Below are positions 17,117 through 26,971 of a stretch of 64,000 nt of DNA, piece by piece. Every line of letters starts with the position of its first letter. Position 1 is the first letter of the stretch. A model generated the notes under the pieces. It saw only the letters and a list, made by a program, of their open reading frames with translations, was not told the DNA's origin and did no database searches. This DNA comes from Parapusillimonas sp013416435 (GTDB taxonomy: Bacteria > Pseudomonadota > Gammaproteobacteria > Burkholderiales > Burkholderiaceae_B): NCBI RefSeq assembly GCF_052180245.1, contig NZ_CP197474.1, positions 558,001-622,000 of the forward strand. Reading direction: 5' to 3'. The position numbers were made by a program, and so were the translations under genes.

Positions 17117-17240
17117 GGGGTCAGACCCCGTACGGGGTCTGACCCCTAACCCCATGGTGGGGTCAGACCCGATGGGTCTGACCCCTTGGGCCAAGCTCCG
17201 GGGCATCCATGTCGGGGTCAGACCCAATGGGTCTGACCCC
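17117..17240. repeat. Dispersed palindromic repeat cluster, three copies
   Basis: Copies at 17117-17146 (30 bp, centre GTAC), 17159-17185 (27 bp, centre GAT) and 17214-17240 (27 bp, centre AAT). In the 27-bp copies both arms are shortened equally. The first copy touches the preceding stop codon with no gap. Confidence 0.96.
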
Positions 17241-17356
17241 CTTCCGAGTTGCGGGGCCCGCCCTCCGGGTGGCGTCATATTTCCAATTGTTATATGCTTA
17301 TAACCATCTTGGCCGAGACGGATCCTCCGTCGGCCGCCAACACACCGCCCCGCATC

Positions 17357-18565
17357 ATGTCTTCCCCCGCGCAACGCTTTTTCAACAAGAACCTCGTCCT
17401 GCTCATCGTTTGCCAAGGGCTTTTCCTTACCAACAACGTCACCTTCATCGCCATCAACGGGCTGGTGGGCATGAGCCTCACGCCGGTTCCTTGGATGGCC
17501 ACGCTGCCGGTAATGGGCTATGTGGTCGGCGGGGCGCTGTCCACGGGAATCGTCGCGCGCACGCAAAGCCGGTATGGGCGGAAAAAGTCGTTCCAGCTGG
17601 GGCTGGTCACCGCCATCCTGTCGGCCCTGATGTGCGCGGTGTCGGTGTGGACGCAGAATTTCTGGCTGCTGACCATGTCGACCCTGGTTGCCGGCTACTA
17701 CAGCGCCAATGGCCAGCTTTACCGTTTCGCGGCCACCGAGCTGGTCGACGCCGGCCATCGTGAAAAAGCGATTTCCTGGGTTCTGGCGGGTGGTCTGATT
17801 GGCGCGATCATCGGGCCGAACTTGGCGAAGTATGCCAAGGATGCCGCATCCTACCCCTTCATGGGGGCGTATCTGGCCCTGGCGGTGGTCGGCCTGGTCG
17901 CCATGCTGGTCATGCACTGCATCCGTTTCCCCGACGATGCGCGCAAGAATGCGCCGCGGGACAGCGGCCGGCCTTTGTCGGAAATCGCGCGGCAGCCGGT
18001 GTTCATCGTGGCGGCGCTGGCTGCGGCGCTGGGATACGGCATCATGAACCTGCTGATGGCGGCCACGCCCCTGGCCATGGAGGTCTGCGGCTTCGAGTTC
18101 GGCAGCACGGCCACGGTTCTGCAGTGGCACGTCATCGGCATGTTCGCGCCGGGCTTCATCACGGGGTCGCTCATCAAGCGCTTCGGCGTCCTGCAGGTGA
18201 TGGCCATGGGCCTGCTCATCAATTTCATATGCATAGCCATCGCGTTGTCAGGCACCGATTTCCACCAATTCCTGTTCGCGCTGTTCCTGTTGGGCGTCGG
18301 CTGGAACTTCCTATTCACGGGCGCCACGACGCTGGCCACCCAGGCGTATACACCGCAAGAGCGAGACAAGGCGCAGGGCGCCATCAACTTCGCCGTGTTC
18401 CTGGTCATGGCCGTGTCGTCGTTCAGCTCCGGCGCCCTGGTCACGACGCAGGGATGGTACTGGCTGAACGTGGGTTCGCTGGTGCCGGCCGCCATCGTGG
18501 GACTGGCGCTGCTGGGTCTTTTCATGCGGCGCGCCAGAAAGGGCCAGACCCCGTACGGAGCCTGA
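17357..18565 (+). CDS. MFS transporter; tail encoded by degenerate repeat
   Basis: A 402-residue major facilitator with about 12 hydrophobic helices; between helices 2 and 3 is ARTQSRYGRKKSFQLG, the family's basic loop motif. Substrate unknown; drug or metabolite efflux is the usual guess for such single MFS genes. The ATG at 17357 is chosen because it starts just before the first helix (FFNKNLVLLIVCQGLF); upstream in-frame starts exist at 17249 and 17294. The final residues KGQTPYGA and the TGA come from a degenerate repeat copy whose right arm has decayed while the reading frame and stop remain. Confidence 0.88.
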   Translation: MSSPAQRFFNKNLVLLIVCQGLFLTNNVTFIAINGLVGMSLTPVPWMATLPVMGYVVGGALSTGIVARTQSRYGRKKSFQLGLVTAILSALMCAVSVWTQNFWLLTMSTLVAGYYSANGQLYRFAATELVDAGHREKAISWVLAGGLIGAIIGPNLAKYAKDAASYPFMGAYLALAVVGLVAMLVMHCIRFPDDARKNAPRDSGRPLSEIARQPVFIVAALAAALGYGIMNLLMAATPLAMEVCGFEFGSTATVLQWHVIGMFAPGFITGSLIKRFGVLQVMAMGLLINFICIAIALSGTDFHQFLFALFLLGVGWNFLFTGATTLATQAYTPQERDKAQGAINFAVFLVMAVSSFSSGALVTTQGWYWLNVGSLVPAAIVGLALLGLFMRRARKGQTPYGA

Positions 18566-18626
18566 CCGTCGGGGTCAGACCCGGAGCCTAGCCCTAGGGG
18601 TCAGACACCGTTCGGGGTCTGACCCC
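18540..18626. repeat. Dispersed palindromic repeat cluster between convergent genes
   Basis: A degenerate copy at 18540-18567 inside the MFS gene end, one arm at 18571-18583, and a copy at 18597-18626 (left arm with one mismatch, centre GTTC) that contains the stop codon of the RpiR gene on the other strand. Confidence 0.92.
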
Positions 18627-19527
18627 AGATCTGCTTCTCTTTGTCGCTGACATAAGCGCCGGTCCGGTGCAACTGATCCTCTGCATGTTCGATGCCGCTG
18701 ACCGCCTGGCTGCCGGCCTTCGCCAGCAGTTGTTCGATGAGCAGTTCCACGAGCGCGGTCGCCGATGCGCTCGATGGGAAAAATGAAGATGTTTCTGTCG
18801 AGAACAGCAAGGTGCTATCGGCGACCTGAGCGAGCGGCGACAGGACACTGTCGCAAATGGCGATGATGCGGCAGCCCGCTTGGCGGGCGGCATCCGCGAC
18901 GCGTACGGATTCCCGCGAGTAGGGTTCGAAGCCGATGATGACCACGGCATCCGTGGCGGTGAGCGCACGCAATTCCATTTCAAGCGTGCCGGCGTCGCCG
19001 CGCAGCATGGCGACGGTTGGGCGGAATAATCGGTACAGGTACTGGAAGCTGAAAGCGGGCGCGAACGACGCGCGAAAGCCTGCGACGTAAACACGTTTCG
19101 CCCGGTTCAGGAGCTTGACGGCCTCGGGGAGGCGATCGGCGTTGTCGGCGCTCAGTTGCCGGATGTTGTCGGTCTGTGCCATGACGGCGCGATCGAGTGC
19201 GTTGCGCGGATTCTTGCCGCGGATGAGTTCACGCGCCTGGTCCGCGTAACGGCGCGGGGGGCGGTGGAGCGAGCGCACGAAGACTTGCTTCAGGTCTTCC
19301 CAGCCGGGATAGCCCAACGACTGCGCCAGGCGGACGAGGGTGGCGGGCTGCACACCGGCCTGGGCCGCAACCTTGCGCATGGATGCGACCGGAATCTCGG
19401 AAGGAAAATCCAGCAGGTATTTTGCGCCTACCTGGAATTGCGGCGTCATGGCGGCGAAGTCGCGCTGGATGCGTTCGCTCAGGGTGTCCAGGCTGGAGGG
19501 GGCGGATGGAGGGTTCTTGTTGGTCAC
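18601..19527 (-). CDS. RpiR/MurR family transcription regulator with SIS domain; tail encoded by repeat
   Basis: The N-terminal RpiR helix-turn-helix (FPSEIPVASMRKVAAQAGVQPATLVRL) is followed by a sugar-isomerase (SIS) domain with VYVAGFRASFAPAF and VVIIGFEPYSRE. Such regulators sense phosphosugars or other small metabolites. It is divergent from an aminotransferase gene and most likely controls it. The start is uncertain: GTG at 19527 is used; a TTG at 19581 would add 18 residues. The last residues, GQTPNGV, and the stop are repeat-derived. Confidence 0.85.
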   Translation of the reverse strand: MTNKNPPSAPSSLDTLSERIQRDFAAMTPQFQVGAKYLLDFPSEIPVASMRKVAAQAGVQPATLVRLAQSLGYPGWEDLKQVFVRSLHRPPRRYADQARELIRGKNPRNALDRAVMAQTDNIRQLSADNADRLPEAVKLLNRAKRVYVAGFRASFAPAFSFQYLYRLFRPTVAMLRGDAGTLEMELRALTATDAVVIIGFEPYSRESVRVADAARQAGCRIIAICDSVLSPLAQVADSTLLFSTETSSFFPSSASATALVELLIEQLLAKAGSQAVSGIEHAEDQLHRTGAYVSDKEKQIWGQTPNGV

Positions 19528-19630
19528 TAGAATGGATGGGCCGGTGGCATGGGTTGCGAAGTATGCGTCCAAAAACCACAACAGGTTCTGGATGCGAGAA
19601 GCGCCTCATGCATGATTATATTGATTTGTT

Positions 19631-19658
19631 TGTTGCATGAGTTATGATTGATACAACA
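19631..19658. promoter_or_regulatory. Candidate operator in the divergent rpiR-aminotransferase promoter
   Basis: In an AT-rich stretch, unusual for this DNA, TGTTG (19631-19635) and CAACA (19654-19658) form a spaced inverted repeat, and another TGTTG follows within 10 bp. Binding by the RpiR protein is only inferred. Confidence 0.3.
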
Positions 19659-19685
19659 TTTGTTGAAATCTAGGGCTAAGGCGCC

Positions 19686-21011
19686 ATGACACACGTTTTT
19701 CATCGCAATCCGAAACAGCAGCTGGAATTTGCCGTGCGCGGCGAAGGCATCCGGCTGTTCGACCAGAACGGCAAAGGCTATATCGATGCATCGGGCGGCG
19801 CGGCCGTATCCTGCCTGGGGCATGGGCACCCGGCCGTCATACAGGCCATCAAGAATCAGCTGGACCAGGTCGCCTATGCCCACTCTTCGTTCTTCACTAC
19901 CCAGGTATGCGAAGACCTGGGGGATTTCCTGGCCGAGCGTGCGCCCGGCGACCTGAACCACGTCTATTTCGTATCCGGCGGCTCCGAGGCTATCGAAGCC
20001 GCGCTAAAGCTTGCCCGACAGTATTTCGTTGAAATCGGCCAGCCCCAGCGCCGCCACTTCATTGCGCGCCGGCAAAGCTACCACGGCAATACGCTGGGCG
20101 CGCTTGCCATCGGCGGCAACGCCTGGCGCCGCGAGCCTTTCCTGCCCATCCTGGTGCCCGCGCATCATGTTTCGCCATGCTACGCCTACCGCGATCAGCT
20201 TCCCACTGAAACCGAAGAGCAATACGCCGATCGCCTTGCCCTGGAACTGGATCAGAAAATACAAGAGCTGGGGCCTGAAAACGTCGCGGCGTTCGTGGCG
20301 GAAACCGTGGTCGGCGCAACCGCCGGGGCGCTGGCGCCGGTGAAGACCTATCTGCAGCGCATCCGCCAGGTCTGCGACCGCCATGGCGTGTTGCTGATCC
20401 TGGACGAGGTCATGTCGGGCATGGGGCGCACCGGCCATTTGTTCGCCTGCGCCGAAGACGGTGTCACGCCCGACATCCTCACCATCGCGAAGGGCCTGGG
20501 CGCGGGCTACCAGCCGATAGGCGCAATGATTGCAAGCAGCCGCATCTACGACGCCATTGTGGCGGGCAGCGGCTTCTTCCAGCACGGGCACACATATATG
20601 GGCCACGCAACCGCATGCGCAGCCGCATTGTCCGTCCAGCAGGTCATTGAACAGGACGGGCTGCTGGCCAACGTGCTGGCGCGCGGCGAGCAATTGCGCG
20701 CTGAATTGCGCCATGCGCTGGACGCGCACCCCAATGTGGGCGACGTGCGCGGGCGCGGCCTGTTCGTAGGCGTGGAGTTCGTGCAGGACAAGACCGACAA
20801 GTCAGTGCTCGATCCCGCGCTCAAGACTCATGCCAGGCTCAAGAAGCAGGCCATGCAAAATGGCTTGATGATGTACCCCATGGGCGGCACAATCGATGGC
20901 GTGCTGGGCGACCACGTGTTGCTCGCGCCGCCCTTTATCTGCACCGAGCAGGACATCGGCGAAATCGTGTCGCGCTTCGTCGATACGGTTCAGCAAGTCC
21001 TGCCCGCCTGA
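19686..21011 (+). CDS. Class III pyridoxal-phosphate aminotransferase
   Basis: A 441-residue fold-type I aminotransferase of the omega / GABA-aminotransferase class. It shows GSEAIEAALKLARQY near residue 100, YHGNTLGALAIGG near 131, the cofactor-holding aspartate in ILDEVMSGMGR and the PLP lysine in LTIAKGLGAGYQPIGA near 271. It should transfer the amino group of an omega-amino acid or amine to pyruvate or 2-oxoglutarate; the substrate is not clear. It is followed at 22 bp by a CMD-family gene and is divergent from an RpiR regulator, which suggests a small regulated catabolic unit. Confidence 0.92.
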   Translation: MTHVFHRNPKQQLEFAVRGEGIRLFDQNGKGYIDASGGAAVSCLGHGHPAVIQAIKNQLDQVAYAHSSFFTTQVCEDLGDFLAERAPGDLNHVYFVSGGSEAIEAALKLARQYFVEIGQPQRRHFIARRQSYHGNTLGALAIGGNAWRREPFLPILVPAHHVSPCYAYRDQLPTETEEQYADRLALELDQKIQELGPENVAAFVAETVVGATAGALAPVKTYLQRIRQVCDRHGVLLILDEVMSGMGRTGHLFACAEDGVTPDILTIAKGLGAGYQPIGAMIASSRIYDAIVAGSGFFQHGHTYMGHATACAAALSVQQVIEQDGLLANVLARGEQLRAELRHALDAHPNVGDVRGRGLFVGVEFVQDKTDKSVLDPALKTHARLKKQAMQNGLMMYPMGGTIDGVLGDHVLLAPPFICTEQDIGEIVSRFVDTVQQVLPA

Positions 21012-21032
21012 ACCTTACTGTAGGAATTTCAA

Positions 21033-21557
21033 ATGGCCCGTTTGCCTTATGCCGATCTGACGCATCCTGAAGTCAGCCCGCTGGTCGATCAAATCGTCGC
21101 GGAACGCGGCAGCGTCCTGCATCTTTATCAGATGCTGCTGCAAAGCCCGCCCGTGGCGCGCGGCTGGCTCAACCACTTGACGGGCATACGCCAGCAAAGT
21201 TCGCTGGCCGGCGATATCCGTGAAATGGTCATCATGCGGATCGCGATCCTCAATGGCGCCCCATACGAGGCCGACCAGCATGCGCCCATCGCCTTGAAGG
21301 AAGGTATGAGCCAGGCGCAGCTGGATGCGCTCGACGCCTGGGAAGGCTCGGCGCTGTTCAATGAAAAAGAACGCGCGGTGCTTGCCTACACAGACGCCAT
21401 GACGCGCCACGTGCAGGTGCCCGATGCGGTATTCGACGACGCAAAACAGCATTTCTCGCAGCGCGAGATGGTGGAATTGACGGCCACCATCGCGACCTAC
21501 AACATGGTGTCCCGCTTCCTGGAAGCGCTGCAGATCCATTCGCACGACGACCGTTGA
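21033..21557 (+). CDS. Carboxymuconolactone decarboxylase (CMD)-family protein
   Basis: A 174-residue all-alpha CMD-domain protein (IREMVIMRIAILNGAPYEADQHAPIALKEGMS). It has no cysteine at all, so it cannot act as an AhpD-like peroxidase; it may be a decarboxylase-type or simply uncharacterised member. It lies 22 bp after the aminotransferase gene and probably shares its transcript. A repeat copy starts 8 bp after the stop. Confidence 0.85.
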   Translation: MARLPYADLTHPEVSPLVDQIVAERGSVLHLYQMLLQSPPVARGWLNHLTGIRQQSSLAGDIREMVIMRIAILNGAPYEADQHAPIALKEGMSQAQLDALDAWEGSALFNEKERAVLAYTDAMTRHVQVPDAVFDDAKQHFSQREMVELTATIATYNMVSRFLEALQIHSHDDR

Positions 21558-21564
21558 GTTGGCT

Positions 21565-21640
21565 GGGGTCAGACCCCGTGCGGGGTCTGACCCCGGATTA
21601 CACCGGGGGTGGGGTCAGACCCCATACGGGGTCTGACCCC
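21565..21640. repeat. Dispersed palindromic repeat cluster, two copies
   Basis: Copies at 21565-21594 (centre GTGC) and 21611-21640 (centre ATAC), between convergent genes. The second ends at the base directly before the stop codon of the cobalamin adenosyltransferase gene on the minus strand. Confidence 0.97.
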
Positions 21641-22171
21641 TCAGTCCCGTTGCCACAGAACATCGCCCCGGCCCGCGTGCTTGTTCAGCGCGCGAGCCAG
21701 CACGAAGCACAGGTCGGACAGGCGGTTCAGGTACTGGATGACGGGTTTGTTCGCCTCCAGGCCGACGGCGCAGCGCTCCGCGCGGCGGCATACGGTGCGT
21801 GCCATGTGCGCCATGGCGGCGGCGCGAGTGCCGCCGGGAAGAATGAATTCCTGCAGCTTGCCCAGGTCTGCGTTGTAGCGGGCCAGTGCCTCATCCAGGA
21901 AGAGCACGTGCTCTTCCTTCAGCGCGATGTGGCCCGGTATGCATAGCTCTGCGCCCAGGTCGAACAAGTCGTTCTGGATGCGGCCGAGCAGGGTGTCGAT
22001 GGCTTCCGGCAGGTCTTCGCAGCGCCACAGCCCGATGGTGCTGTTCAGTTCATCGACATCGCCGAGCGCGTTGATACGGGGAGTATTCTTTGCGACGCGC
22101 GTACCGTCGCCCAGGCCCGTCGTGCCCTGATCGCCGCCGCGCGTGGTGATGACGGAAAGTCTCGTGGCCAT
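21641..22171 (-). CDS. Cob(I)alamin adenosyltransferase, PduO type
   Basis: A 176-residue PduO-type ATP:cob(I)alamin adenosyltransferase, recognised from TRGGDQGTTGLGDGTRVAK at the N-terminus (ATP site), LGDVDELNSTIG, and the C-terminal RAERCAVGLEANKPVIQYLNRLSDLCFVLAR. It makes adenosylcobalamin, so the cell should have a B12-dependent enzyme elsewhere. The start at 22171 gives the normal length; the frame continues upstream. A GNAT gene lies 20 bp upstream on the same strand and the two are probably co-transcribed. Confidence 0.94.
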   Translation of the reverse strand: MATRLSVITTRGGDQGTTGLGDGTRVAKNTPRINALGDVDELNSTIGLWRCEDLPEAIDTLLGRIQNDLFDLGAELCIPGHIALKEEHVLFLDEALARYNADLGKLQEFILPGGTRAAAMAHMARTVCRRAERCAVGLEANKPVIQYLNRLSDLCFVLARALNKHAGRGDVLWQRD

Positions 22172-22191
22172 GATGCTGTGTCCTTGAATGT

Positions 22192-22692
22192 TCAGTTCGC
22201 GAGTTTCGTCAGCGCGTCGCCCGTCACCCGGACGATGCGCCAATCCGGCAATACCTGCGCGCCCAGGTATTCGTAGAAATCGATGGCATTGCGGTTCCAG
22301 TCGAGCACCGACCATTCGAATCGCCCGCAATCGAGCTCTACCGCCAATTGCGCAAGATGCCTGAGCGCAAGCTTGCCCACGCCTTTGCCGCGATGCTTAG
22401 GATCGACGTAGAGGTCTTCCAGATAAAGGCCGCGTTTATCCAGGAAGCTGGAGTAGTTGTGGAACCACATGATGTACGCGATGGGCGTGCCGGGATCGCC
22501 GGCGGCGACGCCCACCAGGCAATTGACCGCCGGCGGATCGCTGAACAGGCTGTGGCGCAGGCTGTCGCGCGTGGCTTTGAAGATGCCGGTGAGGTTCTCG
22601 AACTCGGCCATGTCCAGCATGAGCTTGTGGATATGGGGGATGTCTTCGCTGCGCGCCGGCCGCAGAAGGTATTGGGGTGCTGCGTCGCTCAA
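22192..22692 (-). CDS. GNAT family N-acetyltransferase
   Basis: A 166-residue GNAT protein. The acetyl-CoA loop is in YVDPKHRGKGVGKLALRHLA and the late strand is VLDWNRNAIDFYEYLGA, as in diamine or amino-acid acetyltransferases. It starts with TTG at 22692, supported by an AAGGA ribosome binding site six bases upstream and by the RPARSEDIPHIHKL opening typical of the family. It is cytoplasmic with unknown substrate. The nearest relatives by pattern are spermidine/diamine acetyltransferase-like proteins. Confidence 0.88.
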   Translation of the reverse strand: MSDAAPQYLLRPARSEDIPHIHKLMLDMAEFENLTGIFKATRDSLRHSLFSDPPAVNCLVGVAAGDPGTPIAYIMWFHNYSSFLDKRGLYLEDLYVDPKHRGKGVGKLALRHLAQLAVELDCGRFEWSVLDWNRNAIDFYEYLGAQVLPDWRIVRVTGDALTKLAN

Positions 22693-22747
22693 ACGTATTC
22701 CTTCAAATAGCGTTATGCTTTGACTGTGTTTATCAGGAGTTTAGCGT

Positions 22748-23050
22748 ATGGGTAAGCCAAGCAGAGTGCTGCTGCCGGCGGTTGCGGCCGCGCTGGCGGT
22801 ATGCTCGTTCTATTCCGTTCAGGCAGTAGCCCAAGAGGCCAGCGCCACCGGCGAAGTGCGCCGCATCGATGCGCAGGCGGGCAAGATCACTCTCAAGCAT
22901 GGCGCCATTGCGGCGCTGGATCTTCCGGCCATGACGCTGGTCTACCGAATCGACCCCGCGCTGCTGGGCGATATCAAGCCGGGCGACAAGGTGTCTTTCA
23001 AGGCACGCCGCGATGGCGGCATATACACCGTGACCGCCATTTCGAAGTAG
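22748..23050 (+). CDS. CusF-like periplasmic copper-binding domain protein
   Basis: A 100-residue exported protein (signal peptide to about residue 28, AVAQ-EA) with one CusF-type OB-fold domain: GEVRRIDAQAGKITLKHGAIAALDLPAMTLVYRI. In CusF the copper(I)/silver ligands are His36, Met47 and Met49 with stacking Trp44. Here the histidine and first methionine align, but the tryptophan is Leu and the second methionine is Leu/Val, so metal binding may be weak or altered. No Cus pump genes are adjacent. It is divergent from the GNAT gene. Confidence 0.8.
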   Translation: MGKPSRVLLPAVAAALAVCSFYSVQAVAQEASATGEVRRIDAQAGKITLKHGAIAALDLPAMTLVYRIDPALLGDIKPGDKVSFKARRDGGIYTVTAISK

Positions 23051-23063
23051 GCGGTGTGTTCCT

Positions 23064-23133
23064 GGGGTCAGACCCCGTACGGGGTCTGACCCTTCCAAAG
23101 CACAGGGGTCAGACCCTTTTCGGGTCTGACCCC
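23064..23133. repeat. Dispersed palindromic repeat cluster, two copies
   Basis: Copies at 23064-23092 (centre GTAC) and 23105-23133 (short arms around TTTTC), between convergent genes. The second ends at the base before the hslU stop codon. Confidence 0.95.
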
Positions 23134-24465
<1,332 letters not shown>

Positions 24466-24481
24466 AATGGTCTGGAATTCG

Positions 24482-25015
<534 letters not shown>

Positions 25016-25075
25016 GGATCCTTCCTTTGAAGATTTCATATGGGGATGGAATCGACGGATTCAAGATGCTGTGGT

Positions 25076-25240
25076 GGGGTCAGACCCCGGACGGGGTCTG
25101 ACCCCTTGAGTCCACAAGATGCCATGGTGGGGTCAGACCCCGGACGGGGTCTGACCCCTTGAACGAAGGGGTCGGCCCCCCTTTGGGATCCGACCCCGCA
25201 AAAAGCAAAAGGGGCCAGGCCCTGCGAAGGGTCTGACCCC
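25076..25240. repeat. Dispersed palindromic repeat cluster, four copies, partly tandem
   Basis: Copies at 25076-25105 and 25129-25158 (both centre GGAC and embedded in near-identical flanks AAGATGCTGTGGT and AAGATGCCATGGT), 25168-25197 (diverged arms) and 25211-25240 (diverged left arm). They fill the dksA-hslV gap. The first two look like a 53-bp tandem duplication. Confidence 0.93.
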
Positions 25241-25264
25241 TGAACGGGGACCATGGCCGGACGA

Positions 25265-25709
25265 TCAGTCGCCGTAGAGCTTCTGGCGCATTTCACGGCG
25301 TTCCTGGGCTTCCAGCGACAGGGTGGCCGTGGGACGGGCCAGCAGGCGCGCGATGCCGATGGGCTCGCCGGTTTCTTCGCACCAGCCGTATTCGCCGGAG
25401 TCGATGCGCGTGATGGATTGCTGCACTTTCTTCAGCAGCTTGCGTTCGCGGTCGCGCGTGCGCAGTTCCAGCGCGTGCTCTTCTTCGATGGTGGCGCGGT
25501 CGGCGGGATCCGGCACGAATTGGGTTTCGCGCAGGTTTTCGGTCGTGGCGTCGGCGTTGTTGAGGATTTCCTGTTCCAGTTCCTTCAGGCGATTGCGGAA
25601 AAACGCCAGTTGGGCCTGATTCATGTAGTCAGCCTCTGGCATTGCCAACAGTTCCTTTTCGGTCAGCAACTGACCTTGGTTCTTAACGGCTGCGGATTTG
25701 CTTGCCATG
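25265..25709 (-). CDS. dksA: RNA polymerase-binding protein DksA, without a complete zinc finger
   Basis: DksA acts with ppGpp at the RNA polymerase secondary channel. The coiled coil with its DPADRATIEEE tip (about residues 65-75) and the C-terminal region GEYGWCEETGEPIGIARLLARPTATLSLEAQERRE are clear. Of the four zinc-finger cysteines of E. coli DksA, only the first remains; the others are Thr, Ser and Ala, a pattern like alphaproteobacterial and DksA2-type proteins that work without zinc. The ATG at 25709 gives 148 residues. It lies 75 bp downstream of a CobW-type GTPase gene on the same strand. Confidence 0.93.
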
Positions 25710-25783
25710 ATGTGTCCTCTTTTTGTGGTGTTGGTGCTGGAATCCGTACCGTCCGCACTACGGGCGGGCGGCGAGGTTCGCAA

Positions 25784-26875
25784 TCAGACCAAGCATTGTT
25801 CTAGTCCCCGGGTGAAGATCTCCTGGGGAAGTTTACGGCCAATGAACACCATTTTGGTACTAGGCTTTTCACCCGATAGCCACGGCTTGCCGGGTTCCGC
25901 GCCCATCATCATGTGCACGCCCTGGAAGAGCATGCGGCGGTTGATTCCTTTCAAATACAAGATGCCCTTGTAACGCATGAGGTCGGGGCCGTAGACCTGG
26001 ACGATGCCGCCCAGGAATTCTTCCAGGCGCTCCGGATCGAAAGCCTTGTTGGAGCGGAAGACGAAAGCGCCGATCTCATCGTCGTGGTGGGCGTGATGAT
26101 GGTCGTGGTGGTGGTGGCCGCAGTGCTCATCGCATTCATGGCCGTGATCGTGGTCATGGCCATGGTGGTGATGATCGTGGGCGGCGTCGGGATGCTCTTC
26201 GGCCAGGAATTCGGGATCGATATCGAGAATGGTGTTCAGATTGAAGCCGCTGATGTCCAGCAGCTGCTTGATATCGGCTTCCCCGAAGTGCACCGGCATG
26301 ATCGAAGCGCGCGGATTGATGCGCACCAGGCGCGATCGCAAGGCCTGGTATTCCTCTTCGGAGACCAGGTCTTTCTTGGAAATGAGGATCTTGTCGGCGA
26401 AGCCCGCTTGCTTCTGCGCTTCTTCCTGCTTGTCGAGCGTGTCCATGCCGTGCTTGGCGTCGACCACGGTGATGACTGCATCGAGCCGATAGTAGTCGGC
26501 GATGTCGTCATCCATGAAGAAGGTCTGGCAGACGGGGCCGGGGTTGGCCATGCCGGTGGTTTCGATGATGACCCGTTCGAAGGTCAGTTCGCCTGCCTGC
26601 CTGCGCGTGCGCAGGTCGTTCAGGGTGCGCATGAGGTCGCCGCGCACCGTGCAGCAGACGCAGCCGTTGCTAAGCTCGACGATTTCTTCGTCGCTGTCCT
26701 GCACCAGCAGGTCGTTGTCGATGCTCTCGGGCCCGAACTCGTTTTCAATGACGGCTATTCGGCGCCCGTGGTATTCGGTCAGAATACGCTTGAGCAATGT
26801 GGTTTTACCCGCGCCCAGGAAACCAGTGAGTATGGTGACGGGTACCATTTTATCCAGGTCGTCAGCGCCTTTCAT
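25784..26875 (-). CDS. CobW/COG0523 family GTPase, probable zinc metallochaperone
   Basis: A COG0523 G3E GTPase with Walker A GFLGAGKTTLLK near residue 20, the metal-binding CxCC in SNGCVCCTVRGD, the Walker B/Mg region IIETTGMANPGPV, and the guanine motif SKKD. A very histidine-rich insert (about residues 230-270, HDHHHHGHDHDHGHE-type) precedes the C-terminal CobW domain (AFVFRSNKAFDPERLEEFL). Such proteins deliver zinc to client enzymes when zinc is scarce and are commonly Zur-regulated; Zur is encoded just upstream. The start at 26875 is chosen over 26848 and 26899. Confidence 0.92.
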   Translation of the reverse strand: MKGADDLDKMVPVTILTGFLGAGKTTLLKRILTEYHGRRIAVIENEFGPESIDNDLLVQDSDEEIVELSNGCVCCTVRGDLMRTLNDLRTRRQAGELTFERVIIETTGMANPGPVCQTFFMDDDIADYYRLDAVITVVDAKHGMDTLDKQEEAQKQAGFADKILISKKDLVSEEEYQALRSRLVRINPRASIMPVHFGEADIKQLLDISGFNLNTILDIDPEFLAEEHPDAAHDHHHHGHDHDHGHECDEHCGHHHHDHHHAHHDDEIGAFVFRSNKAFDPERLEEFLGGIVQVYGPDLMRYKGILYLKGINRRMLFQGVHMMMGAEPGKPWLSGEKPSTKMVFIGRKLPQEIFTRGLEQCLV

Positions 26876-26971
26876 CGAAATGCCTCGCTGCGCAATCACT
26901 GCGCAAAAAAAAACTCAACGTGCGATTACATCACAGCATGCGTTTTAGCGCAAACATATGTTTCTAAAGTG

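Noticed and set aside
18601..19527. RpiR gene as truncated by repeat insertion
   Set aside because: Helix-turn-helix and SIS domains are complete; only the end has repeat-derived residues.
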